NCBI GenBank assembly: GCA_947846985.1
Contig: CANTUZ010000002.1
Location: 149,353,889-149,417,888 of the forward strand
DNA from: Fratercula arctica
Lineage: Eukaryota; Chordata; Aves; Charadriiformes; Alcidae
Length of the DNA stretch: 64,000 nt
Direction of reading: 5' to 3'
The notes under the pieces are model-generated. The model was not told the origin of the DNA. It ran no database searches and saw only the letters and a program-made list of their open reading frames with translations. The translations under genes and the position numbers were made by a program. The first letter of the stretch is position 1, and every line of letters starts with the position of its first letter. Of the stretch, positions 1-13,419 are shown one piece after another.

Positions 1-3000
1 GTTCCAACAGTAGTGAAGAAAACTCTGTTCACTGCCTTAATCTATTTTGCTCTCCTTTCTCATTATTTCAGTTGTGGTGAGGAACGGACTCGAAGACCTT
101 TCCAGAAGAGCCTTCAACTGAAGCTCCCATGGTTTTCCTAGAGTTCTTCAGCCCCATTTCATGCCTTTCAAGAAGAATCATGACTGGCTCAGTTTCAGGT
201 TCCAAATACTTTAGATCACAAGAACACCATCTTTTGGTCTATCCTGATGCCTACTGTAACCTCAAAGTAAAGTAGGCAAGTAAGATCTTGAGCATGATAG
301 CATACATATAACAGGCTGGATGTTGTGTGTCCAGGTTTATATACGTTGCACAAAACCAAATAGTTGCATACCAAAACTTTTCTGGGCAAATAGACCCACT
401 CCTCCACATTGGTGAGGTGGATCAAAGCACTACTTTGTGCTATATTTTTAAGCAAGGTCTTCCTGGACTGCCAGCCCCCATACTCTGAAATCTTACAAAT
501 AACGTAACAAATATTTCAGATATCCTAATCTTGAGGATTTCTGTGTTGACAAACACATCTTGCTTTCTGGGGGGGTGGGGGGGCAGGAAGAAATCAGTTC
601 ATTTTGATCATCTCATAATTTCCTCTAGTCCAGAAGAAATAAAGTCGTTCTTTTTTTTGGTGCATCCTTAAAATACAGCAGTTCCACGTACCAACAAGTG
701 ACTCTTTTCAGAACTTTTAGTGTAAGAACATAACCGTATGCTTCAGAGCTGCAGTCAGCGTCTGATTCCTCCACCGTTCAGTGCAGCTGGCCCAGCCTTG
801 AGGCTGCAGACAGTCCTGGCCTCACTGGAATAAAGGTCTGTTTGCTCTGGCAGTTTGGGTGGGTTTATTGCAATTTCACAGTTTTGCAACAGTTTTATTA
901 TAGACTATTGTCTGCATGGGGCAAAGAGGAAGTTCAAGAGAGAAATAATCAAGACTTCTGCTGGGCTGGAGATGCTTCCTGCAGCAGTTCTCCTTTAGGT
1001 GGGATACAACACATTTAACTCTGCCATAAATGGTTCAAGATCTATTAGAAGCAGGAAAATGTCATTCCCTTTCCAATGCAAAAAGTACTTTAGTACGCTT
1101 GTAATATTCATCACCACTTTTCATTCATGGGCCTTCTTAGTAACTAAAATACAAATAAAGCAGTTTCCGTGCCCCAAGGAGCTCAAGATCCAGCCTTGCA
1201 AACAGTGTGCTGAAGGTAGTAATGTCCCAGAGAGAAAGCAGAAGAGATATCAACAAAATGAAGCAGTGTACACTGGGACCAAGTTCATATCCCAGCAAAA
1301 AGACCAGGTAGAAGAGTTTATGCTGTTTTTTACATTTTTGGAAATGACAGAAATTAAAGGCCTGGTAACTAACTTCTTGTAGGGTTTCATGGAAGCATAT
1401 TTCTCAGTTAGGACCTTGATGTCCCAGGAATGTGCTTCTCAGAAGGTGTTCTTCTGAGAATATTCACCTCTTCTGAGGTAGTATTCACACTATTGTATCT
1501 CTATTCCCCCTACTTTGTCCTGGTACAGAGGAGACTAAAGTTTGCTATTTTAAATGTGGGCATTGTTGTATAAAGGGCCAGAGCAACGTTGCATGAACTA
1601 TTTGCACACTCTTTGCCAGGCGGTTTTACAGAAGCTGGCAATAGCGCAGCAAGGACTTGAATCTATTTCTTTGGGAATGAATTCATTAGAGTTCACTCAC
1701 ATCGTATTTTCAGCAATGGAGGGAGTGTTGTGCAAATTTTTAAAAGTACTTAAGAAGTGCCTCAAGTCAGCATAAGAAACAGTATGAAGAGTTACTTCCT
1801 AGGCTCTCCCATATTCTGACCTATACGAACAATAAGCCAAATTAAAAACTGAAAGCACTTTTTAGCTTAAACAGTTAATCTTAGCAATGAATTTGGTTTT
1901 ACTGTGCCAAACTGCTGTTTGGATTTTGGGGTAAAGTTTTCTTTTGCTTAACTAATTATTCCCTGGTTATCCTTCAGAAAAACTGGATATTTTCCATTAC
2001 TCTGGACCACTCACGATATGCTAAAATACTGGTTCATCCCAGCATCTTGTCTGGCTATGTGGGATTTATTCCTGCAGATAGAGGAAATGGAGATCATTGT
2101 GTCTCTCTGTTTTGTTGTTATCCGTTATTGCATCTTATTTTAGAATGCAAATCCAAGTTGCTATGGGTCCCCGTTCTTTTTTGCAGCTTTACAGGTCATA
2201 CAGAGCTCTCCAAGTCACAACCTCTAAGTTCTGCACTTCAAAGAAAGCCAAAAAATATACTCTAGCTTTCTAAAAATAAGAGCCATCATTTCTTACACGA
2301 AAAAAGACTGCATCTGACTGCTGGCTCTGTGACTGATGTAACATATCGCATCCTACATCACATGACGTATCACATACATATTAGGTGTCATTCTCTTTCA
2401 CATAATAGGAGTCAATAGAGGACATTTCAGAGCAGAGGGGACTTCAGCTGAATGGATGCCTCCCTGAGAAATTCACAGTAGGACCAGTAGGACCTCTATA
2501 GCAACAGATTTTGGTGAAAAAGGAATGATTTCTTCAAAATGGTACCTCATTTAAGGGCCACAAGTACTTTCAGCAGACTCTGCAATTGAATGGAGTTTTC
2601 AAAGAAAACAGCAGAATCACACAGCTAATCACAGGAACTTCTATCTGAGAATCCACTTAATTTACCCCGTTTCTTCTGACATTGTTCATCGTATTCTGCA
2701 TCGGTCTTTACGGGAACTTCACTACCATCGTGTCTGCCAGTCTCAATGGTGGTGATGAAGAAGTTGGTGTACATACCATAAAGACTAATGTATTTAACAC
2801 CATTTGTGTACTACTAATAAGAAAAAATGAAGGTAGTGGTTTTTAAGGTGAGGAAGTTGCAAAACACTGACATTAAGTCTATTACAGAGCTCCCCCTAAT
2901 GGCATTTCTATATTCTAAATATAGTCATACATTGATGGAGGTTCCTAGGTGCTGCTCTTCCTATTTCTGCAGTTACAAAGACTATTCAGACTGTCTCTGT

Positions 3001-3726
3001 TTGTAAATGCCCCGCGCTGCATCCCCCCAGAAAAACCCCAGCTTATGGATACTACAGAGCAAGGCCCATATTTTTGTCATTAGACTTCAGAGTTCTCTCT
3101 CATCCCAGGAGATAAATAGGCCAGTTCTGATGGTGGTACTGAACCATGGCATTGTTGAAGGCCTCATAGAGAGGAGACAACGGAATAAATATCAAGAGCA
3201 TTTGTTGGGTTGTTGTTGTTGCTGTATTTTCTCTCACTAATCGCTTTGCCATGTAGAATAAACTAGCTCATGATTTTTGAATCCTTGAGCTTGGCAATGC
3301 TGTTAACATGTAACAGAACTTGTATCTGATGATCCTCCAAAATAAACTAATTGCATGTGAAGTGACAGGGGAACGTGGTCATCAGATGCAAACTCTCCAC
3401 TGCAGGCTGACAATGTTGCCAAGGCCAAGTACTGAAAAATCATGAGTTGGATCCCCTAAAATCACAAAATTCTCTTTAAAATCATGACTGTTACATAAAC
3501 AAGTACATTTTGGTTTTGATTGTTTTTTACATTGTCTAGTGGTCCTTGGAGCCTTCAGGCTACATATGAGTGATGCTTTTTATTTACAGATCTTTCCCAC
3601 AATATATGGCCTCGAAACATTTTTCTTCAATATATGAATACTGACATTTTAACAAAAATCATATGATCCCTCAAACTAGGTCTTCAATGAAGACACCAAG
3701 GCCCTTGCAATAAAATTGAGCTAGGG
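1..3726. other. Unique non-coding DNA, no gene recognised
   Basis: No open frame here resembles a known protein; the longest (999-1382, 127 codons) has no recognisable motif and looks like chance. The composition is moderately AT-rich. A G-rich run lies near 569-584 and a short perfect hairpin at 1436-1460. I see no transposon signature, promoter island or RNA gene. Intergenic or intronic sequence is the simplest reading. Confidence 0.6.
1436..1460. repeat. Perfect 10-bp inverted repeat with 5-nt loop
   Basis: The arms TTCTCAGAAG (1436-1445) and CTTCTGAGAA (1451-1460) are exact reverse complements separated by GTGTT. A hairpin could form in RNA or extruded DNA. Nothing else around it suggests a gene or terminator, so function is unknown. 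Confidence 0.7.
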
Positions 3727-3982
3727 AGAATTGCATGGTCTGAACATGGGGCTACTACATAAAATCTTTGAATTATAATCCTGTCTGAGACAAAAATCTT
3801 TACCTCAGTTCCCAGACAAAAATCTTTACTTCGGCTCCCAGACAAAAATTTTTGCCTCTAGTTCAACTTCTGTATCTGTGCAACAGGATTAATAGCATTG
3901 TATCCCAGGGCTTAATGCATATGGTGATTTTACCGTTTATCTTACTCAAATATCTTGAATGCAAAAAGGCTTTGTAAATTCT
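3727..3982 (+). repeat. MIR-like SINE relic, sense orientation
   Basis: The order of motifs follows the MIR/CORE-SINE family: a tRNA-related head with a GGTCTGAAC-like stretch, a CCTCAGTT segment, an AACTTCTGTATCTGTGCAACAGGATTAATAG-type core shifted from the familiar 'CCTCATCTGTAAAATGGGGATAATA', then AGGCTTTGTAAA near 3968. The match is diverged, as expected for a relic tens of millions of years old. A 26-bp unit is present three times inside it. Boundaries are approximate; a RepeatMasker comparison would settle the family. Confidence 0.5.
3787..3864 (+). repeat. 26-bp unit repeated three times in tandem inside the MIR-like relic
   Basis: Three consecutive 26-bp copies lie at 3787-3812, 3813-3838 and 3839-3864. 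Each starts with a form of GAGACAAAAAT and ends with a CCTCAGTTCC-like segment. Copies 1 and 2 differ at a few positions; copy 3 is slightly more diverged. The expansion covers the part of the SINE just before its CTGTAT core, so it probably arose after insertion by slippage or unequal exchange. Confidence 0.85.
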
Positions 3983-4807
3983 ATACGCTATTATTTTATA
4001 TTGGTTTATCCTCTAACAAAAAACACATTCAGGTTTTTAAATTTCCTAACCAACATGCCCAGGAACAAATTCTTTTCATACAGCCAGGACTGTGGGAAAT
4101 GGCAGTCGGGGGGCACTGCAGCCACCATCGGTGGGATGCCTGCGCCCTGTTCTGCCGTCACCCCGGCCAGTCGAGCTCCCGGGGCTGGCTGGCATGGCGC
4201 AGCTCTGCCTGTCAGTGCCAGTGGAATATTCCATTATACATTAAACAATGTTTTCCAAAACAGATGAGTTATTTCTTACTGAAAACAAAAACAACAACCC
4301 AATCCCCTGGAAGAAAACTTAAATCATTTGTATCACCCAAACAGTAGGACACAGGCTATCGATGCCCTTTCATTCACGGTGCTGTTGCCAGAGGCACACC
4401 TAATGACCTCCCGAGGTGACATTCGTGCCCTACGATGGTCCCATAAGCGTAGGCACTAATTTAGCACAACAAGCTATAGTGATTAACTTCAAATGACTGC
4501 CTAAAATAATGTGGTGAGATACTTCTGAGCCTGTGTCAGAACAAGAGGCTAGCCAACAAACACTGGCTATCGTAGTTTGCATTTAGATCGCTGCCTTCAT
4601 CCAAGGCACATTATAAATATCAGTGGTTTTTCGCCTCACCCTTGACAGACAGATAAAACATCGTTTAAGAAGCTCCACAGGGAGTGAAGTCAGGCATCTG
4701 CGTTTGCTATTAACAGCCCAAGCGAGTGGTTCAGGGTCCAGTGATTCTGTCACCCATGTTTCCCCAAATAACCAAGCGCTGCGATATCGCTTCAGTTTAA
4801 GCACCCA
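3983..4807. other. Non-coding stretch with a GC-rich patch
   Basis: A GC-rich segment at about 4082-4220 holds several CpGs (for example around 4108, 4128, 4157, 4171 and 4178) in otherwise AT-rich DNA. Two overlapping plus-strand frames of 102 and 130 codons cross it but show no recognisable domain. Sequence from 4440 to 4800 is unique and of ordinary composition. No gene is supported. Confidence 0.5.
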
Positions 4808-4912
4808 AGTTAGAAACTGCAGTCAAAGGCACTTGCGCAAGATCATTAGCGAATGACTCCCCTAGTCCGCTAAAGTCCCAGTTTCATACCCTAACCACTA
4901 ACTCCTATAGGA
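4808..4912 (-). repeat. MIR-like SINE relic, antisense
   Basis: Read on the plus strand, the order is GAAACTGCAGTCAAAGGCAC, a CTTGCGCAAGATCA segment matching the 'CTTGCCCAAGGTCACA' MIR core, then CCCAGTTTCATACCCTAACCACTAACTCC-type sequence matching the reverse complement of the tRNA-derived head. This is the antisense order of a MIR element, so the element is on the minus strand. It is diverged, but the motifs fall in the right order and spacing. Confidence 0.6.
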
Positions 4913-7091
4913 AATGTATTACTCGTTGTCATAGAAGTCAAGTACATGATTCACACTTTCTGGAAGGTTTCACTTTATTCCTGAACAACTTAACTTTCAT
5001 TTTTCAGATTTTCTGATGTGAACCAATATAAATCACTCCGTAGAGCTAGGGACACATTTCAGGGGGGAAACTTCCCCTTTATTTTGACTTGCACTTCTCC
5101 CAGGGGCATGTCTGAAGGAAGTTATTGTACACATGGTGGATGTGGGATTTAGTAAATAGGAAAGACATGAAATTTAAGTGATTTTTGGCAGTTATCCCTT
5201 TGTAAATGTTAGGGTTTTTTCCCTGCAAAGGGTGTGTAACCCTTAGTGAATCAGCCTTTTAGTGTTTTATTTGGTAACAGACTTAATAGTATGTTGTACA
5301 GTGTCTAAAGGCTTAAGATTAAAATGATACGTATCCGGTAAAAGGACTAAGCTAATCCCCACCAGCTGGAATACAGTGCTGAGGGGCCCTGCTTTCTGGA
5401 TGGATTTTGCTTTGGAATTAAGACCTCTTCTTAAAACAAACGAATGAAAGTTTGCAGAAGTGAAGACATACAGTAGTACAGCAAAATGAAGTTGCAGCAA
5501 TAAAGCTACAGAAACCCTTCTTTTGACTGGCTCCAATCTTCCAGACTAGCTCAGACAGAGCACCAGTCCCTGCTTGCTGCAACGCTGGGGCAGACAACCC
5601 TCTCTCTGCTGTGTGCAGGCATCAGTCTAATAAAAAGCCTTCTTCCTGATTTGGAAGACGTATTACTTTTGGATTCAAACACTTCCAAAAATATACGAGA
5701 TGTAGAAAACACTCCTCATTTGCCAGAAACACATTGGAGTTTTGCTTACATTACATTCTTTCCTCGTATATGTTTGAAAAAAAAGAAAAAGAGAAAAAAA
5801 AAAAAAGACAAAAAAAAAAAAAAAGACCGTAATACACTGAACTAAAAACTTTCATCACAATGATAAGATATAACGTCGGGTAAAGAGACTGGGAGACAGC
5901 TCAGTCAATACTGTCTTGAAATCTTCTTTTACACCTCTTTCCGAAGTATAAATATGGACCTCATCCAGTTTTCCCAATCTGAACGACTTTGGCTGGGGGA
6001 GGTTGGTATGGAAGTCATTTCCCTTTTAGGTGCAGTAGCTGCTTTCCACAGACTCAACAAAGACATGAAATATCATTAACATCTGATTCTGAAAGGCTGA
6101 CAACCACTTCTTTGTTTTACACAGCCGTCCGGGGAAAGCTGCTGTGTATTACCATATCGCTAGCAAAATTATACCTATTAAGCTCTGATAGGAGCTCTGG
6201 AATATTTCTCTCATTTGTTCTGGGATACAGTGATTGAATATGTCTATTGTTTCCACAATAGGCATTTCATAATTTAAACAGATATTATGTGTAAACATGA
6301 CTTCAGTTAAGGGTGAGCATTGCTGGGCCAGACTCCTAAGCCTGGCTGACCTGTTTGGGACACGGTTTCAAGGACAAGGGCTAAAAAAAACGGATTAAAA
6401 AGCTAGAAATGGGTGAGATAGTTTGTCCAATGGGTGCTGAATCATAGCAGATAATAGTCTTCTCCGTCTTCAAACTGGAAGGCTCTGCAGGCCTCAGCAA
6501 TGCTTCTCTGCTCCGTGATGGAAGGAAGCAAGTTGAAAGTCTCGCCTGGGGGATTTCTCAGCTCCAGAACTCATTGGAAGAGAAATAGGGAAATGCCACT
6601 TTTTATGTGTGCTTATTTCTAAAAAACAATCAAAGCATTCCTCTAAGTTATTTTAAAAGGTGCAAAAAGCATCTTTGTTTTCCTCTAATTCTCTCTAACA
6701 GCCCATCAGGATCACACTATTAAAGTTAAAATGTACTATCAGAAATTAAACTTCTTGGTCATATACAAGTAGAAGAACTGTTATTCTATTTTTTTTCTTC
6801 TTTTTTTTTTTTTGGTTGACTGTGAGAACAGAGAATAGAATTTTCAAGTAATGGAGTTAGCTAATTATTTGCAGAACTGAGCAAATCAGTGCAAACACTG
6901 GTTATTTTTTAAAATACACATACCCAGTATAAAATAAACCTAATACTATAAACAAAATGTTTCTTTTGAAGGAAAGACTTAAATCTGCAGGGCCAAACTG
7001 ATCAAATTTTAATTTCTCTCAGGTTATGAAAGCTTGTAACAAGTATAAATAAAAACTTCCCAGTTCCTCTGTCAGGAAGGGTAGTTAAGCA
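4913..7091. other. Unique non-coding DNA, no gene recognised
   Basis: AT-rich sequence with no supported gene. It contains the A-rich tract at 5776-5826 and a T-run near 6800. Open frames of 60-90 codons here lack recognisable motifs; the lysine-rich one ending near 5845 is merely the A-tract translated. Confidence 0.6.
5776..5826. repeat. A-rich low-complexity tract
   Basis: About 50 bases made almost entirely of A with scattered G and one C. No LINE or SINE body could be recognised directly upstream, so I cannot say whether it is a retrotransposon tail or simple slippage. Confidence 0.85.
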
Positions 7092-7230
7092 CTCTTATCA
7101 CCCCCGTTTTACAGAGAAGCTGGTCTCAGAGCAAGGAAATGCTTTGGTGCAAGGTCAAAAAGAGTATTTGTGCCAGATCTGGGAACAGAACTGTTATCTG
7201 CTGCCTTCTAGGCATTTGTTTTAACCACAT
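7092..7230 (-). repeat. MIR-like SINE relic, antisense
   Basis: Plus-strand order: CTTATCACCCCCGTTTTACAG, GAAGCTGGTCTCAGAGCAAGG, then TGGTGCAAGGTCAAAA and a CAGATCTGGGAACAGAACTG segment. This matches the antisense MIR order 'ATCCCCATTTTACAGATGAGG ... CCAAGGTCACA ... GGGATTCGAAC'. The element is therefore on the minus strand. It is among the clearer old SINEs in the window. Confidence 0.65.
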
Positions 7231-10200
7231 CCTTCCTTCCAACACACTGCAACATTTTTTCACCCTCAAAACCAAATATTCTTTGCTGCTTATTTTTCCC
7301 TATAAGGCACCTGAAATCTAAACTGGGAAAAAAGAATGCAAAAACTCTGCACAGGGCATTTATTTCCCTCTTTCGTTCATTTTTCTTTAACATGCCGGTG
7401 AAAACATTTCCTGGAAATTCACAGGAATGATGCATGCTGAAGCACTGTACAAAGATACCTACCACTACTATCACCAAGTGGCATGTTCTTGTAGGAATAC
7501 AAGCAAATATTCTGTATTATTGTTATGTTTTGCTATTTAAAATTCAGTCCTTGGTGATATTTGCAGGGAAGGCAATGAAAGCAGTGGGGGATACTCTGGT
7601 AAAGTCTCGGCTCTTAAGACGTTTTCTGCTCACGCAAGCAGGTAGCCCTGGAAGAGGCATTTGCCCCCGTACAGCGTAGTTCCCCTCTCCTAGAACTATG
7701 GTGTGTATGTAAATAAGGTAAATTACATTTGGAATGTAATGCTCCTGCACCACTTTTTTCTGCGTTTACTGGAAGCTGTCCTTCAAAGGGCTGGTTTTCC
7801 CTTGAAAGGGAGGTAAGCCCACTGTCGGAGCATGTCAGGAGAAGATGTTAGTTTAAATTCATACTCGTGCTGCCCTCACCTGAAATATAATTCCAAGATC
7901 AAATATGATGTATTTGATCATATTTGTCTCATTTCAATGAAAAATATCCAAAGCTGTATTTTGAACTTTCTGTTAATTTATCTTAATGAACTGTCTCCAC
8001 TTATTTTGATAGATATGTTTATGTCTTTCTCAGTCAATGAAAAAAAAAAAAAAAGGCAAGAACAAGATGTGCTTTTTATACTCTTATTCCATCCCTGGTT
8101 TCACTCACCTCACTAAACAGACCATTTACAATCAATTTATTAGCCTCTTTGCTGCCATTATATTCCAAAAGCCCTTCCACTCCAGTGTCTGTCTTTTCCT
8201 GGAGTCAGGCAACTGGCTGCAACCGCTTCAGCGTCTCAGAAATTGCTGCTGGTAACTCCGTCTCTGTACAATTTTCAGACAGTGTATTAGGCTGAAGTAA
8301 AGTGCGCAGAGATGCAGTGCCATTGGGGTTTTCTACCTGCTTAGAGTGGCTTTTAATTTGCTGCATTAATTTAATAGCTAATTTCATAGGAATTTTAATG
8401 CAGGGGATTTTCATGCGGAGTTTCTCACTTGCTCTACAGATTATACTGTACGTTTGTGTACAAATATGGTGATTCTCACTCAGTTTGGTAGCATGAAATC
8501 TAAAATACAGGTCAGGATTTTGAGGAGTTTCTCTCCTTAATTTGTGACTTAAAAAATCTCATGGAAAATTTCTGCATTTTGCACTAGATTTAAAGAAAAA
8601 AAACCTAAACAATATAGTTTATTTTTTTAATACCATGTTTCAAATATGCTGATAACAGGCTCTCTGTTAGGACTTCTAACCTTAATTGCATGGATAGTGT
8701 AAAGCACTACATAATTGTGGAAATAATAAAAGTTTTTCCCTTATTTTTAGACCTCTCACTTCATTTGACTTAGCAAGTTGGCCTGTTAATATTTTTACAA
8801 AAAAAAAAAAAATATCATCCTTAAATCTTTTTTAAAGTTGCTGCCACTTGTACTTTATTCAATTCAATTAGCTTCTCCGAAAAGTCTATCTAAATTCCAT
8901 TAATGCTTGGCCTATCTCATCAGTTTAAGTTCGTCTTCTGCATTTGTCTCAAACAGCCCTGGAGTTTAAACCTTTTTCTGACACGTGTTTTCCTTTATGA
9001 AGTCTCCTTCCTGGGCACAGTTGTGCATCCGTGTTGGTGGTACCTGAGCAGAGAACAATATGGGAGGAAGGACTGCTGAGATCAGACAAGCAAAGCCCCT
9101 ACCAAAGAGTTCAGCACCTAAATGCTTCTGCAGCTACGGGTGCAACTTCAAACTAGACAGCAGAAGTTTGTTTAAAGTACAATACAACTTCATCCCATAA
9201 ATATTAAGGACCTTGTTAGGCCAGAAGCCTGTAGATGCAAGACCAGATTTTCTGGATGGGATCTCTGCCATATTACGGGTTATTTGGTTTCAGGACAGGA
9301 GCTCCTTGCAGTTGATTGGCCTGGTCTGTCATTGCCAGCACAGGGGATGACAGGGATGCAAGCAGCTCAGTCATATCTCCATTATTTTTCAGTGGACCAG
9401 ACCTCACTCTTTCATTGGGTTTAAAGAAAAGCCCAGGGGCACCGCATTGTTCTCCTTAGCTAAATATTTTCTCTTCCCCAGCAGGCTGTGGTGCAGAGGA
9501 GCCAACAGGCATCCTCAAACCAGCAAGGGGGAAAGTGAGATGTCTTTTTGGTCTGGAATACCAGCTCTCCAACAGCCGGGAGAAGAAGAAAGGTGGTATG
9601 ACATGTTCAGATGACGCTGTTCTGCCTGAAACATCTTCCTAACGTGTTCTGATCAGTAAAGCTTTGAGAGGTGCCTGAATCCCTTCACACATAAGTAGAA
9701 AGTCAAGTTAGAGCACAGCAGTTTCACGGCACAGTATAAAGCTTGTGAAAGTGATAGGTAAGAAGGGAAATTGTCATGGAATTAAAATTTGACCTCTTTC
9801 ATCCCTTTGCTGGCAAAACTTCTCAATGCTGCCAGAGGAAATGAATCGGCACAACACAATTTATAAACACACAAGATTAGACAAAAATGACGTTAAACAT
9901 TTACCAAGCTTTCAAAATAGAAGCAGCACTTAACGTATCAATACTTAACAGGAAAATATTATTTAAAACTCTTTTTTTTCTAATAAGCAGCTCCAGGGAT
10001 TAAAATATTTTGGGTATTTTAGGAGTAAATTACAACCTAGGTGAATCTGATAGGGCTTCCTTTGGCTGGAATCAGGTAGGAGCTATATATCAGAAAGGAA
10101 ACTATAACAGAAGGTCCTGTCATACGAATGGAGCATACATCGAATGTTTATTTTTTCAGACTGAATATCCAGTCCCCAAGGTGAAACAATAATGAATGAC

Positions 10201-11957
10201 ATCTTACTGACTGCCCAGACGTATCTTATGTTGCACTTTTAGATAGTATGTAGTAATTTGATATCAGTACTCATAAAACCTTGTGCTCATGGAAACTAAA
10301 AAGAAACTGCTTTGCCCAAGTGAAGTTTCAAGTTAACAAGATAAATGTTTATTTATTTTTTTTTAATTCATGATTTGTATTTTAATTATTTTTGGATATA
10401 TTTCATTTTATTTATGATGTGTTGGGTTTTCACATTTATATTTTTGTTTCAATACACTTGGACAACGGACCATATAGTTTGATTTCATCTTAAACCCTTA
10501 AGTTACTCCTTGTGTGAGAGGCAAAAACCACATAGGCCTTGATTTTCAGGGCCTGGGTAGGGAAACTGTTGTAGTTGCACAGACACTATTAGTCTGCTAG
10601 ACACATGCTCTAGCATTTGGTCTCCTAAAACTAGACATTAATCTTAATATTAATATTGATCAAAAAAGAAGGACTCTGCCCATGAAAATATTTTGAAAAA
10701 AAATTAATAGCTTTTCAAAAAGTTTTTCATAGGGTTATTTTTCCTTAATTCTGACAAAAAGTCAATGTTTTCATGGAAAGGAAACATGACTGATTAAAAA
10801 AAATGTTTCCTTGGAAAAACACCAAACTAATTTTATTTCATGAAGCAGACCATCAGAATGTCCAAACCATGCCTTTGGACAAGCGTATGTGCACACTGAA
10901 TACCAGCCTACCAGGAAATGCCCTTACTCTGTAGTCTGCAGATACATAGATATGTTCATCACGTGAAAGATATAAGGCCTGGTAGCAAAAAGAGAAATAA
11001 TATTTATTTAGAATATAAAATGTCCACTACTGGGAACTAATCCAAGCCTCAAAGTAGCTTCAAAGGAATTAGAATGACCACTTCGATTTCCTACTACTAA
11101 ATAAATGGGTCATATCATTACAACAGTCTGACCACTGTCACATAAAAGCAACTTATACATCTCCAAAGAACCACAGAAATTCCTGAACTTACCCAAGACA
11201 TTAACAACTGTAAAATCCACGGGCATGTACAGGTCTACTGCTAGCTGTTGTTGGTAAATCTGTAAATGATGTGAAAAAGGCAAACCTTTTCAGCAGAATT
11301 TCCATCTGTAAATAAGCTGCAGGGCATATCAATGTCATGTATCATTATTTTAGAACAGAAAATTACTGTCTGTAATGTTGAGGATACTGGGCTGCCCAGA
11401 AAAATTATTTTTTTTCCAAAATGCAGACTGTAGTGATTAACATCTAAGAATCTTCAAAGAGTTAGTTAATTAATTTGCAGAAGTATTTAGACAAGGAAGC
11501 AACAGGGTAATTTTAACTTTACTTTTGAAACTGCGATGTCTAGGACTTGAGCTTGTACAAAATGAAGATGCAACTTCCAGGCAATGAAGATAATCAAATT
11601 GTTGATCAGCTTATTATTTAAAACCTAATTATACATATTTTTCTAAAACAAACTAATTTATTTTCCGGTTAGATGACTGCACTCCTCTTACCCGGGCTTG
11701 GAGATCCCTGAGTATCCCTTTCAGTCATGGGCCATGTTAAGAATGTTCTCCTCTCTGAATGTTTGTTTCTGTATGTTTTATGTCTCTCTCGTTTTACAGT
11801 GAGGAAGGGAAAGGAATTCAAGCTGTCGTGAATCCAAATAATTATATGTACAATCTATATATAGAACCAAACAAAGTTTATGCATTAATGGATGATAAAA
11901 GAAACTGAAGATGAAACCCCCATCTTATTATAATGTTGTCTCACATAATATTAGTAA
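7231..11957. other. Unique AT-rich non-coding DNA, no gene recognised
   Basis: Nearly 4.7 kb of AT-rich sequence without a recognisable protein, RNA gene or transposon. Small features are A-runs near 8040 and 8800 and overlapping short inverted repeats near 7893-7925 (arms ATCAAATA and TATTTGAT). Open frames are short and motif-free. Confidence 0.6.
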
Positions 11958-12030
11958 TACTTGGCACTCACTTCATGTTCAAAGCAATTCAGAAACATTA
12001 ATTAACCTACATACAATTTAATGCCTTCTG
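11958..12030 (-). repeat. Probable MIR-like fragment, antisense
   Basis: The segment TTGGCACTCACTTCATGTTC, followed by AAAGCAATTCAGAAACATTAATTAA, resembles the antisense 3' portion of MIR-type SINEs ('AAAGCGCTTTACAAACATTAATTAA'). Only this part is recognisable and the tRNA-derived head is missing, so confidence is limited. Confidence 0.4.
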
Positions 12031-13419
12031 CCAAGATTGCTCTACACAAATAAGTAACTAGAAGAAAAAGGAACTAAAACCAGATTTAATCTGAGAATAC
12101 GAATAACAGTTATAATAATCTTTCCTTTCATTTTTCATCTAGAGTTTTGCCAAACACATTTTACATTTTTTTTTAATGAACAGGAGACCAAAACTTCTGA
12201 TTCTTAATTGTTTGGGAGTCACACTGAGCTCATGAGTAGAGCTATAAAGCCTGACTACCCATGACTGACGACTGGAAGACTGGACAGACGGGATTAGGTA
12301 TTGTATATAGCACTTACCCTCTAGAATTCTGTCACCACTGCCAGCTGTTGAACAGTACAAAAAAATTGTAACACACAGTATAAATGAAGAACACAAAGCC
12401 ATATAAAGGGAGTTTTTACTATTTAAGGAAGCACAAAGGACTAAGGAAGGCGTTCTTGCTGCAACAGACTCATTGTTCTGAGCAAAAATCAGCACTTCTG
12501 AGTAAAACAGACCTCGTCTGGGGTCACGGTTTTTTGGCTTTGATTTCCTCATTTACTTATTTATTTTTCACTATAATTTTCTGAATTAACCACAGTCTCT
12601 CCTGCTACGGTGGAAAGACATTCTTCTGCTCCATGTGGCAAATAATTTGCTCTTTCTTCCATATCTGACCATGTTTAGTCTCCTTTCCACACCTCACCTT
12701 CTGTCAAGAAGGTGGACAATGAGCTGAAAAGTCTCCTGAAAAAGAGCTAGTGATCCACAACAATTAACTGTAAAAAGCCAGCAGCCACAGCAGTAGCAGA
12801 GAGCCTGAACAGCATTCAAACACTGCAGTAGAGTTTTGTCCACTCCTTAAACCCTGCAACTGTGGATACATTCTTACCCCTGATGTAGACACCTATCCAC
12901 TTCTCCAAACAAAAAATCCTTTTTGAATATTATTGTCTCCAGCTTCTAAACATGTGCCGTGGTTTTATGAGGTCTTTGGAGAGTGTAGGTCAGGGGGGGT
13001 TGAGATGAGACAGGTGAATGTTTATGGAGTTATAAGAGAGAAGGCAAAGATGGAGTTCAACTGACAAGTGGGGTCAGGATGCCTTCGATATAGGTTGGAT
13101 AAAAAAATATATGATAATAACAAAAGTCTGACACCATCTGGGGAAAACGAAGCAAAGGCAATGGGAAAAGGTGGCAGAAAACAAGCTAGAGAGTGAGGCC
13201 AGGAGGATGAATTATGAAATATAAGTCTTGGAAATAAAGTTACCTTCTATATTTTTTGCTGGACAAGCGTCAGAAAGAGGGAGCTCGGTGACAAGTGCAA
13301 GTGAGGAGAAGATACTAAAGATGACTTGAAGTGACAGCAAGAAGCTGTCATTTCATGAGCATGGACTAAGAGCAGCATGCTGCAGAAACCTCTATCCCCT
13401 ACATGCCATCACAGCGCTT
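12031..13419. other. Unique non-coding DNA, no gene recognised
   Basis: A 137-codon open frame runs on the minus strand (12139-12552), but it has no signal peptide, domain or codon pattern that I recognise and crosses ordinary AT-rich sequence. Nothing else is supported. Confidence 0.55.

Noticed and set aside
1474..1481. TGAGGTAG, the let-7 seed
   Set aside because: The following bases differ from mature let-7 and no let-7-type precursor hairpin surrounds it.
5651..5845. Lysine-rich C-terminal frame
   Set aside because: The lysines come from translating an A-rich low-complexity tract.
12139..12552. 137-codon minus-strand frame
   Set aside because: No domain, codon pattern or promoter context; a frame of this size is expected by chance in 64 kb.
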